Shown here: positions 32,468 to 44,300 of the stretch, one piece after another | Layout: every line of letters starts with the position of its first letter | How positions within the stretch are numbered: position 1 is the first letter of the stretch | Assembly (NCBI RefSeq): GCF_037975245.1 | Contig: NC_092562.1 | Span: 26,920,054 to 26,984,053, forward strand | From: Apostichopus japonicus | Taxonomy: Eukaryota; Echinodermata; Holothuroidea; Aspidochirotida; Stichopodidae | DNA: 64,000 nt | Direction: 5' to 3' | Position numbers and translations under genes: made by a program | The notes under the pieces: model-generated | The model's database searches: none | Told to the model about the DNA's origin: nothing | Seen by the model: only the letters and a program-made list of their open reading frames with translations

Positions 32468-35400
32468 ACAGTAAAATATAAGTAATGATGTACCAGCTAC
32501 TGAACACAAATAAAGAGGTCTTCACAGAAAAATGATACTTTGATGATATCAGCTACTGCACACAAATAAAGAGGTGTATACAGTAAAATATAAGTAATGA
32601 TGTTTTGATGGTACCAGTTATTGCACACAAATAAAGAGGTGTATACAGTAAAATATAAGTAATGATGTTTTGATGTTACCAGTAACTGCACACAAATAAA
32701 GAGGTGTATACAGTAAAATATAAGTAATGATGTTTTGATGGTACCAGTTACTGCACACAAATAAAGAGGTGTATACAGTAAAATATACGTAATGATGTTT
32801 TGATGGTACCAGCTACTGCACACAAATAAAGAGGTGTATACAATAAAATATAAGTAATGATGTTTTGATGTTACCAGTAACTGCACACAAATAAAGAGGT
32901 GTATACAGTAAAATATAAGTAATGATGTTTTGATGGTACCAGTTACTGCACACAAATAAAGAGGTGTATACAGTAAAATATACGTAATGATGTTTTGATG
33001 GTACCAGCTACTGCACACAAATAAAGAGGTGTATACAGTAAAATATAAGTAATGATGTTTTGATGGTACCAGTTATTGCACACAAATAAAGAGGTGTATA
33101 CAGTAAAATATAAGTAATGATGTTTTGATGTTACCAGTAACTGCACACAAATAAAGAGGTGTATACAGTAAAATATAAGTAATGATGTTTTGATGGTACC
33201 AGTTACTGCACACAAATAAAGAGGTGTATACAGTAAAATATACGTAATGATGTTTTGATGGTACCAGCTACTGCACACAAATAAAGAGGTGTATACAGTA
33301 AAATATACGTAATGATGTTTTGATGGTACCAGCTACTGCACACAAATAAAGAGGTGTATACAGTAAAATATAAGTAATGATGTTTTGATGGTATCAGCTA
33401 CTGCACACAAATAAAGGGTTGTATACAGTAAAATATAAGTAATGATGTATTGATGGTACCAGTAACTGCACACAAATAAAGAGGTGTATACAGTAAAATA
33501 TATGTAATGATGTTTTAATGGTACCAGCTACTGCACACAAATAAAGGGGTGGATACAGTGAAATATAAGTAATGATGTTTTGTTGGTACCAGCAACTGCA
33601 CACAATTAAAGAGGTGTATACAGTAAAATATACGTAATTATGTTTTGATGGTACAAACTACTGCACAAACATAAAGGGGTGTATAAAGTAAAATTTAAGT
33701 AATGATGTTTTGATGGTACCAGTTATTGCACACAAATAAAGAGGTGTATACAATAAAATATAAGTAATGATGTTTTGATGTTACCAGTGATTGCACACAA
33801 ATAAAGAGGTGAATACAGTAAAATATAAGTAATGATGTTTTGATGGTACCAGCTACTGCACACAAATAAAGGGGTGTATACAGTAAAATATAAGTAATGA
33901 TGTATTGATGGTACCAGTAACTGCACACAAATAAAGAGGTGTATACAGTAAAATATACGTAATGATGTTTTGATGGTACCAGCTACTGCACACAAATAAA
34001 GAGGTGTATACAGTAAAATATACTTAATGATGTTTTGATGGTACCAGCTACTGCACACAAATAAAGGGGTGTATACAGTAACATATACAGTATGTAATGA
34101 TGTTTTGATGGTACCAGCTACTGCACACAAATAAAGAGGTGTATACAGTAAAATATACGTAATGATGTTTTGATGGTACCAGCTACTGCACACAAATAAA
34201 GAGGTGTATACCGTAAAATATAAGTAAGGATGTATTGATGGTACCAGTAACTGCACACAAATAAAGAGGTGTATACAGTAAAATATATGTAATGATGTTT
34301 TGATGGTATCAGCTACTTCACACAAATAAAGGGGTGTATAAAGTAAAATATAAGTAATGATGTTTTGATGTTACCAGTGACTGCACACAAATAAAGGGGT
34401 GGATACAGTGAAATATAAGTAATGATGTTTTGTTGGTACCAGTTGCTGCACACAATTAAAGAGGTGTATACAGTAAAATATAAGTAATGATGTTGTGATG
34501 GTGCCAGTTATTGCACACAAATAAAGAGGTGTATACAGTAAAATATAAGTAATTATGTTTCGATTGTACAAGTAATTGCACACAAATAAAGGGATGTATA
34601 CAGTAAAATATAAGTAATGATGTTTTGATGGTACCAGTTATTGCGCACACATGAGGAGGTGTATACAGTTAAATATAAGTAATGATGTTTTGATGGTACC
34701 AGTTACTGCACACAAATAAAGGGGTGGATACAGTAAAATATAAGTAATGATGTATTGATGGTACCAGTAACTGCAGACAAATAAAGAGGTGTATACAGTA
34801 AAATATAAGTAATGATGTTTTGATGGTACCAGTTACTGCACACAAATAAAGGGGTGTATACAGTAAAATATAAGTAATGATGTTTTGATGGTATCAGTTA
34901 TTGCTCACAAATAAAGAGGTGTATTCAGTAAAATATAAGTAATGATGTTGTGATGGTGCCAGTTATTGCACACAAATAAAGAGGTGTATACAGTAAAATA
35001 TAAGTAATGATGTTTCGATTGTACAAGTAATTGCACACAAATAAAGGGATGTATACAGTAAAATATAAGTAATGATGTTTTGATGGTACCAGTTATTGCG
35101 CACACATGAGGAGGTGTATACAGTTAAATATAAGTAATGATGTTTTGATGGTACCAGCTACTGCACACAAATAAAGGGGTGGATACAGTAAAATATAAGT
35201 AATGATGTTTTGATGGTACCAGCTACTTCACACAAATAAAGGGGTGTATACAGTAAAATATAAGTAATGATGTTTTGATGGTATCAGTTATTGCTCACAA
35301 ATAAAGAGGTGTATTCAGTTAAATATAAGTAATGATGTTTTGATGGTACCAGCTACTGCACACAAATAAAGGGGTGGATACAGTAAAATATAAGCAATGA

Positions 35401-37215
35401 TGTTTTGATGGTACCAGCTACTTCACACAAATAAAGGGGTGGATACAGTAAAATATAAGTAATGATGTATTGATGGTACCAGTAACTGCACACAAACAAA
35501 AAGGTGTATGCAGTAAAATATACATAATGATGTTTTGATGGTACCAGCAACTGCACACAAATAAAGAGGTGTATACAGTAAAATATAAGTAATGATGTTT
35601 TGATGGTACCAGCTACTGCACACAAATAAAGAGGTGTATACAGTAAAATATAAGTAATGATGTTTTGATGGTACCAGTTACTGCACACAAATAAAGGGGT
35701 GTATACAGTAAAATATAAGTAATGATGTTTTGATGGTATCAGTTATTGCTCACAAATAAAGAGGTGTATTCAGTTAAATATAAGTAATGATGTTTTGATG
35801 GTACCAGCTACTGCACACAAATAAAGGGGTGGATACAGTCAAATATAAGCAATGATGTTTTGATGGTACCAGCTACTTCACACAAATAAAGGGGTGGATA
35901 CAGTAAAATATAAGTAATGATGTATTGATGGTACCAGTAACTGCACACAAACAAAGAGGTGTATGCAGTAAAATATACATAATGATGTTTTGATGGTACC
36001 AGCAACTGCACACAAATAAAGAGGTGTATACAGTAAAATATAAGTAATGATGTTTTGATGGTACCAGCTACTGCACACAAATAAAGAGGTGAATACAGTA
36101 AAATATAAGTAATGGTGTTTTGATGGTACCAGTTATTGCACACAAATAAAGAGGTGTATACAGTAAAATGATGTCTTGATGGTACCAGTTATTGCTTACA
36201 AATAACGAGGTGTATAAGGTTAAATATAAATTATGTTGTTTTGATGGTACCAGTTACTGAACACAATTAAAGAGGTGTATACACTTAAGTATAAGTAATG
36301 ATGTTTTGATGGTACCAGCTACTTCACACAAATAAAGGGGTGGATACAGTAAAATATAAGTAATGATGCATTGATGGTACCAGTAACTGCACACAAACAA
36401 AGAGGTGTATGCAGTAAAATATACATAATGATGTTTTGATGGTACCAGCAACTGCACACAAATAAAGAGGTGTATACAGTAAAATATAAGTAATGATGTT
36501 TTGATGGTACCAGCTACTGCACACAAATAAAGAGGTGTATACAGTAAAATATAAGTAATGATGTTTTGATGGTACCAGTTACTGCACACAAATAAAGGGT
36601 TGTATACAGTAAAATATAAGTAATGATGTTTTGATGGTATCAGTTATTGCTCACAAATAAAGAGGTGTATTCAGTTAAATATAAGCAATGATGTTTTGAT
36701 GGTACCAGCTACTGCACACAAATAAAGGGGTGGATACAGTAAAATATAAGCAATGATGTTTTGATGGTACCAGCTACTTCACACAAATAAAGGGGTGGAT
36801 ACAGTAAAATATAAGTAATGATGTATTGATGGTACCAGTAACTGCACACAAACAAAGAGGTGTATGCAGTAAAATATACATAATGATGTTTTGATGGTAC
36901 CAGCAACTGCACAAATAAAGAGGTGTATACAGTAAAATATAAGTAATGATGTTTTGATGGTACCAGCTACTGCACACAAATAAAGAGGTGAATACAGTAA
37001 AATATAAGTAATGGTGTTTTGATGGTACCAGTTATTGCACACAAATAAAGAGGTGTATACAGTAAAATGATGTCTTGATGGTACCAGTTATTGCTTACAA
37101 ATAACGAGGTGTATAAGGTTAAATATAAATTATGTTGTTTTGATGGTACCAGTTACTGAACACAAATAAAGAGGTGTATACACTTAAGTATAAGTAATGA
37201 TTTTTTGACCGTACC
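32468..37215 (+). repeat. 65-base satellite array, about 73 units
   Basis: The contiguous direct unit contains GATGGTACCAGCTACTGCAC, ACAAATAAAGAGG and AAATATAAGTAATGATG. A few units are shortened (near 36166 and 37066) or extended (near 34086). From about 35350 to 37200 a higher-order period of about 455 bases (seven units) is evident, because the same series of variant units recurs at 35353, 35808, 36254 and 36709. There are no unique spacers, so it is not a CRISPR-like array. Confidence 0.95.
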
Positions 37216-38989
37216 AGCTACAATATGAATAATATTATATGTGCATGATGTATCAAATGTATAACTTGCATTTTGTAAAATGTGTCCAAAAACTTCCTTT
37301 TTATGTAATTATTAAATGTTTCTTTGTAAAGTTAGTTTCTCAGATGAAGTCAAGTTCAAACACCCAAACATTGTTGCATTGATTTTCATCTATACCTTTA
37401 CACCAAAAAATTACACAAAATGCAGCAACTAAATTGACTAATCTTATTATTAATTTGAATGTTTGTGGAATCAATAGAGAAGACCAATTTGTTCCTGTCA
37501 CATCTTTATTGTGTATTCATTTGTAGTATCTCTGGTTTTCTTCATGACTCTGGCTTTGATTTCAACCATGGTAGACGAACAACTATCATTTTCATTGGAT
37601 TGAAGAAAACATCACAAAATAAAGGAGCTTTGTTTATCCACACTTCCTAGTTTGTTAAAAATTTAACTTGCATATCCTGAATTGCACAATGGTATTTACT
37701 GATCCATTCTTTTTCCATTATGCTGTGTTAATAATTACATTTCATAATGAGCCACACTTTTTCATGTAAAAAGCAATGTTTCTCACTTGGCACATAAATT
37801 GTTTGTACGTCAAATTGTGTTAAGTATAGTAAAAGGCCTTGTTTGAATAAAGAAATTGTATGAAAATACATCCTAAAGAAAATAGTTAAAGGCTCTGTGT
37901 ACTGTGCAGTTTCCTTGAAGAACAGAAAGTGATAACTGATGTTAGACAACCCCAGCCCCTGGACATGAACTTCAGCCAGAGAACTTCCACACAGAGAATG
38001 GCACAGAAAACACCTAACCCTGGTAATTCCCAACTATCTTAAACTCATACCCCCTAGCATTTTCTGATCAATTTGGTGGGGCAACTTTATTTGTCTGAGG
38101 AGAGAGCTTTTGCATCAAACTGATTTAAAAATGTCCTTTATTAGTGATGAACATACTTTGAAAACTGGAAAGCAGGTTTTCAATTGGCCAGGTCGCTGCT
38201 TACCAGCTGAGCTTTCTTTTACTTTTGTCAGTCTATGGCTTATTGTACTCCAAGCTCTTTTCATGTTCACAGTGAATGTAGCTGATGTAAGTAAGGTGAA
38301 ATGGGGTACCCCTCCTATTATTTCTTGGTAGAAGACATCCGTAAATGTAGCAATTTGCAAATGTTGTTATTGATGCAAAGCATTTCATGTCGCAGTGTGA
38401 TTTGACACCACTGTCCTCAGGTACGCAATGAGCAGGGACATCTCAGAGGGGGCAAGTGGGGGTGTCTCACTCCCCAATCTTGGTAAAACTGACAGTAGTT
38501 GGAAAATTTGAGTGCCGCAGTCGGAACTTGCCGACTGTCGCACTATAATTTACCTAGGCCTATTCATATATTCTTGTGATTGTGAATGGCCTAAAAATTT
38601 CGGTTAAGATTGTCCTTTAATCAGTCATATTTACGTTTTCCTTGCCACTTTGAGAAATTGTTTCTCGCGATCTTTATACTCCACCATACAAAACTTCGTA
38701 AGATTTTGAATACTCTAAAAAAAAAAATGCCTAATAGAACATCTGTACAACGTTCGCCAGCTTCAATGTGGTTTATCTATGTACTAATTTTGCTATTGGG
38801 TGGGATGATCCAGTTCGCTAGCAGGCTGGCTTCAAATAAGTTCAGGATATATTTGGTCTGTGGAATACAATAAAACACTCAATGCTAATCTACGGAAGCT
38901 TAAAAGTGCCATCAACATAAGGAAAACTTTGCCCCATAAGTTGGACATTTTTCAGTAAATTGTTAAGATAACAACAATAGAATCTTATC
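37216..38989. other. Non-coding stretch
   Basis: Short open frames only, with no domain or splice-supported exon. A C/G-rich block lies near 38440-38480. Confidence 0.4.
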
Positions 38990-39270
38990 AAAAATCAGGA
39001 AAATGTTGGATTGCTCAGTTGCTTTAACTGAGCAATCCAACAATTTTCTGCAAAATGTTTAATTGACAACTTATCATACCTCGTCAATTGGACAGTTTGC
39101 TGCAAAATGTTCAATTGTTCACTTCATTCCAACTGAGCAATTGGACATTTTTCTGCAAACTGTTTAATTGACATCTTATCGTATCTCGTCAACTCAACAT
39201 TTTCTGCAACATGCTTAATTTTTCACTTAATTCAAAATGCTCAGTTGGAATGAAGTGAACAATTAAACAA
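38990..39270. repeat. Nested inverted repeats with ~104-base direct repeat
   Basis: A 17-bp perfect hairpin (39004-39020 with 39026-39042, 5-base loop) lies beside a 25-bp perfect inverted pair (39113-39137 with 39240-39264, 102-base loop). Direct units starting TTTAATTGACA at about 39058 and 39161 overlap it. The words CAATTGGACA and CTGCAAAATGTT recur. Confidence 0.75.
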
Positions 39271-39489
39271 TTTCATGTAAGTGATGAATAGCCCACCCCT
39301 TTCCCAAGAAATAATATTAAGCGCGCTAGGAAAAAGCACTGTATTTTTGGCAATTTACTATGTCGTCAAATAATTTGTTGCCAAAAAAAAGAGAGATTTT
39401 TTGAGAAAAAGTGGTCCGGGAAAGAACGTGGACACGAAAACCAAACTACCGAACGACTGATCCGCTTCCAACCCCAGTCCCCTTGCACC

Positions 39490-39655
39490 GGTACTGTGAC
39501 TGTTACATTAACATAGCTTTTGTAGTAAGTAGTCTATGTAGCCTTCAAGCAGATACATTATACTCAGTTGCTTATTTGGTTAACCAGAGTGATTAATAAG
39601 TTTGTGAAGTGAGGGCCAGTGGAACAAATGTATCGAAAAAAGGTTGAAAAGTGCA
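39490..39655 (+). repeat. Detached fragment of the 855-base satellite
   Basis: It shares TGTGACTGTTACATTAACAT through GTGAAGTGAGGGCCAGTGG with the array units, then breaks off after ATGTATCG. About 1 kb of other sequence separates it from the rest of the array. Confidence 0.8.
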
Positions 39656-40345
39656 GTCGCGAAAGATGGGATGTCTGACTGACAACTGACCGTAACGTTG
39701 ACAACAGAGATTTCTTTTTCCTTTAACCTGTTTCAGGAACATTCAATAATTTTGAATTCAAATTCATCAATATGTACAACCTAATTCATAAATCAAATTA
39801 AGTTCTATTAATGCAATAATTCAAATTAAATTGAAAAAAAAAAATGAAACTAAATAGTGAAAAAAAGTAATTTAATTACACTGAGAAAAAGGTACACAAA
39901 GAAATAAAGACCTGCAAGCAAATTACAACAACCATCAACTACTTTAAATCAAAGGGCATCCCCTCCCTCATAATTAACACATCATACAAATGACCTGGGA
40001 CGTGATATTTCAGGTCTGCACTTCCATTTGTTTTAATAACAAGGGAGCTATTTACTATATGGGTCAAATTTTCGAGGTGAGTGGTCGGAGTCTGGCCCTC
40101 AGCCCCTAAAGTTATGTTAAAAAGAATACAGAGGTCTACTATGTGCACAAGATTTTTCATAGGGGTATAACCTGCCAGTGTTTCAAATATTCCCTACGGA
40201 GTGGGTGGTAAGGGAGGGGTGATATTGAAGCAACTCGACAAAAGCCGTAGCCCCTGTAATCAACCGCACACCATGTATCCCAAGTAGTGGCCTCCAGTCT
40301 TATCTTCGGTAGTTATATAGTTCGATGCAATAATATAATTTAAAG
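39656..40345. other. Sequence interrupting the 855-base satellite
   Basis: AT-rich sequence with A runs near 39833-39844. No gene was found. It and the SINE-like unit sit between the first satellite fragment and the main array. Confidence 0.5.
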
Positions 40346-40620
40346 GAAAATTCGTGGTTCAGCGGTTAGAGTGTCCGCCTCACAATCCTTAGGTTCCAGG
40401 ATCAAAACTCCGTCAGGAGCCAGATTATCTTGACCTATTCATAAATCGCTGCAGTGCAGTGGTGATGTGCGGAGTCTTCCGTGGATTTGGTATTTCTGGT
40501 TTGTGATCTTGGGAAAAGGGATTTGTGTCTGTTCTTTTCTTGCTTTCGAAATAAATTTGTTCGCTATGACTGCACTGCAGTGAAGTCGAATGGTGTGCTT
40601 TTGTTTACCCCAGTATATGA
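40346..40620 (+). mobile_element. tRNA-derived SINE-like element
   Basis: The head has an A box TGGTTCAGCGG (40355-40365) and a B box GATCAAAAC (40400-40408) 45 bases apart. An anticodon-loop-like CTCACAA lies between them, resembling a tRNA-Val(CAC) origin. The region downstream is tRNA-unrelated body. The acceptor stem does not pair and no tail was identified, so it is a SINE or tRNA pseudogene rather than a functional tRNA. The end is approximate. Confidence 0.5.
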
Positions 40621-41013
40621 GAAAGTGGTCAGATGTTGGAGCTGTCGGATGGGGATTTTAAAAGGCGGTCCCGGGAGCAGGAATGGGAGAGAATTCACAC
40701 TCCTGCCTCGTTATCCTCTGAACAATTATCGAAAATAGAAGGCTTGAAGTAAGCCGGTGTTCATCCATGATCTAACACGTATAGGGTCTCAAATAAGCTA
40801 CTGTAAAGTTCCTGATCCTTGGGTAACTTAACTAAACTAATAATTAGCCAGAGTGAATACTGTTATGCTCGAAAACTAATAGGGTATTAAAGTGGTCGCA
40901 ACCCCCGCCTGTACCCACAATGCCCCTGGTAGCTTTCCTTTACCTAATTTCGTATACGCGACGCTTGAACGTTTTAGAACAGATGGTTGGGCTAGAGTGT
41001 TGGCCATGAAAGA

Positions 41014-41037
41014 GGGGAAGGGGGAAGGGAGGAGGGG
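41014..41037 (+). other. G-quadruplex-like tract of the 855-base unit (example)
   Basis: Four G runs (4, 5, 3 and 4) separated by AA, AA and AGGA. Related tracts occur in the other units, for example near 42718, 43593 and 48150. Confidence 0.5.
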
Positions 41038-41267
41038 TAAGTACGACCGTGTGAGTAGTTCGAAGTTTTTTAGCCCTTTTATTGCCCTTTTAAATGTGCC
41101 CCTCACAGTCCTGATGATATAATATTAAACTTATCATAGTTTATATTATTGATTATTTTCATTTATCATCAAAGTTTATTACATATCATATGTTTTGTCC
41201 CCGGAGAAATTACTCTACCACTCAATCCTCCCCACCGTAACCATAATTTTGTACTATGAATACATGT

Positions 41268-41322
41268 TTGTATTTCTCCTTAAGGGAAAATTTGCTTATT
41301 TCAACGTTAAGGAGAAATACAA
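41268..41322. other. 16-bp perfect hairpin of the 855-base unit (example)
   Basis: TTGTATTTCTCCTTAA (41268-41283) pairs with TTAAGGAGAAATACAA (41307-41322) over a 23-base loop. Most units keep the same stem; some carry one or two changes (for example near 48418). Confidence 0.7.
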
Positions 41323-44300
41323 GAAACCTGTATATAATTACAAATGCAAATTGTGACTGTTACATTAACATAGCTTTTGTAGTAAATAGTCTATGAAACC
41401 TTTAAGCAGATAACTATACTCAGATGCTTACTTTCTTAACCAGAGTGATAAATAAGTTTGTGAAGTGAGGGCCAGCGGTACAAATGTATCGAGAAAAAAG
41501 TTGATGGGCTTTGAAAGTCGGTCCGGGAGCAGGAATGGGAGAGAATTAACACCCTGCCTCTTTACCCTCTGAACAATTATCGAAAATAGAAGGATTGAAG
41601 TAAGCCAGTGTTCATCCATGATATATCACGGATAGGGTCTCATATAAGCTTCTGTAAAGCTTCCTGATCCTTGGGTAACTAAACTAAACTAATAATTAGC
41701 CAGAGTGAATACTGTTATGCTCGAAAACTAATAGGGTATTAAAGTGGTCGCAATCCCCGCCTCTACACACAACGCCCCTGGTAGCTTTCGTTTACCTAAT
41801 TTCGCATACGCGACGCTCGAACGTTTCAGAACAGAGGGTTGGGCTAGAGTTGCCCATGAAAGAGGGGAAGGGGGAAGAGAGGTAGGGTAAGTACGACCGT
41901 GTGAGTAGTTCGAAGTTTTTCAGCCCTTTTATTGCGCTTTTAAATGTGCCCCTCACAGTCCTGATGATATAATATTAAACTTATCATAGTTTATATTATT
42001 GATTATTTTCATGTATCATCAAATTTTATTACATATCATATGTTTTGTCTCCGGAGAAATAACTCTACCACTCAATCCTCCCCACCGTAACCATAATTCT
42101 GTTCTACGAATACATGTTTGTATTTCTCCTTAGTGGAAGTTTTGCTCATTTCAACGTTAAGAAGAAATACAAGAAACCTGTATTTTATTAGAAATGCAAA
42201 TTGTGACTGTTACATTAACATAGATTTTGTAGTAAATAGTCTATGAAACCTTTAAGCCGATAACTATAATCAGTTGCTTACTTTCTTAACCAGAGTGATA
42301 AATAAGTTTGTGGAGTGAGGGCCAGTGGTACCAAAGTATCGAAAAAAAAAGTTGATGGGGACTTTAAAAGGCGTTCTCGGGAGCAGGCATGGGAGAAAAT
42401 TCCCACCCCTGCCTCTTTACCCTCTGAACAATCATCGAACATAGAAGGCTTGAAGTAAGCCGGTGTTCATCCATGATCTAACATGGATATGTACTCAAAT
42501 AAGCTACTGTAAAGCTTCCTGATCCTTGGGTAACTAAACTAAACTAATAATTTGCCAGAGTGAATACTGCTATGCTCGAAAACTAATAGGGTATTAAAGT
42601 GGTCGCAATCCCCGCCCCTACCCACAACGCCCTTGATAGCTTTCCTTTACCTAATTCCGTAAACGTGACGCTTGGACGTTTCTGAACAGATGGTTGGGCT
42701 AGAGTTACCCATGAAAGAGGGGAAGGGGGAAGGGGGAAGGGAGGTGGGGGAAGTGTGACCGTGTGATTAGTTCGAAGTTTTTCAGCCGTTTTATTGCGCT
42801 TTTATATAGGCTCCTCACAGTCTGATGATATAATAAATAATATTAAACTTATCATAGTTTATATTATTGATTATTTTCAATTATTTTTTACAAATTTTAT
42901 TACACATCATATGTTTTGTAGCCGGAGAAATTACTCTACCACTCAATCCTCCCCACCGTAACCATAATTCTGTACTACGAATACATGTTTGTATTTCTCC
43001 TTAAGGGAAGTTTTGCTTATTTCAACGTTAAGGAGAAATACAAGAAACCTGTATCTAATTAGAAATACAAATTTTGACTGTTACATTAAACATATAGCTT
43101 TTTTAGTAAATAGTCTATGTAGCTTTCAAGCAGATAGCTATGCTCAGTTGCTTACTTGCTTAACCAGAGTGATTAATAAGATTGTGAAGTGAGGGCCAGT
43201 GGTACAAATGTATCGAAAAAAATAACTGATGGGGACTTTAAAAGGCGGTCCCTGGAGCAGGAATAGCAGAGAACTCAAACCCATGCCTCTTCAAGTTTCC
43301 CTCTGAACAATTATCAAAATGAGTAGGCTTGAAGTAAGCCGGTGTTCATCCATGATCTATCACGGATAGGGTCTCAAATAAGCTTCTGTAAAGCTTCCAG
43401 ATCCTTGTGTAACTTAAATAATAATTAGCCAGAATGAATACTGTTATGCTCGAAAACTAATAGGGTATTAAAGTGGTTGCAACCCCCGCCCCTACCCACA
43501 ACGCCCCTGGTAGCTTTCCTTTACCGATTTTCGTAAACGAGACGCTTGAACGTTTCTGAACAGATGGTTGGGCTAGAGTTACCCATGAAAGAGGGGGAGG
43601 GGGAAGGGGGAAGGGAGGTGGGGTTAATGCGACCATGTTAGTAGTTCGAAGTTTTTCAGCCCTTTTTTTGCGCTTTTATATGTGCCCCTCACAGTCTGAT
43701 GATATAATAAATGATATTAAACTTATCATAGTTTATATTATTGACCACAACGCCCGTGGTAGCTTTTCTTTACCGATTTTCATATACGAGACGCTTGAAC
43801 GTTTCTGGACAGATGGTTGGGCTACAGTTTCCCATGAAAGAGGGAAAGGGGGAGGGAGGTGGGGTAAGTGCGACCGTGTAAGTATAGTTTGAAGTTTTTC
43901 AGCCCTTTTTTTGCCCTTTTATATGAACCCCTCACATTCCTGATGATATAATAAATAATATTAAACTGATCATAGTTTATATTATTGATTATTTTCATTG
44001 ATCATCAAAGTTTATTACACATCATATGTTTTGTCCCGGAGAAATTACTCTACCACTCAATCCTCCCCACCGTTACCATAATTCTGTACTACGAATACAT
44101 GTTTGTATTTCTCCTTAAGGGAAGTTTTGCTTATTTCAACGTTAAGGAGAAATACAAGAAACCTGTATCTAATTAGAAATACAAATTTTGACTGTTACAT
44201 TAACATATAGCTTTTTTAGTAAATAGTCTATGTAGCTTTCAAGCAGATAGCTATACTCAGTTGCTTACTTGCTTAACCAGAGTGATTAATAAGTTTGTGA

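Noticed and set aside
32497-37042. Series of long minus-strand open frames with repeating MCSSWYHQNIITYILL-type peptides
   Set aside because: They are generated by a 65-base satellite whose unit has no stops on that strand. There is no start-context, splice or domain evidence.
32468-37215. CRISPR-like regular repeat
   Set aside because: The repeats are contiguous with no unique spacers, units vary gradually, and the window is eukaryotic.
40346-40420. Functional tRNA-Val gene
   Set aside because: A and B boxes are present, but the acceptor stem does not pair and the T-loop is degenerate, so it was called a SINE-like or pseudogene head.
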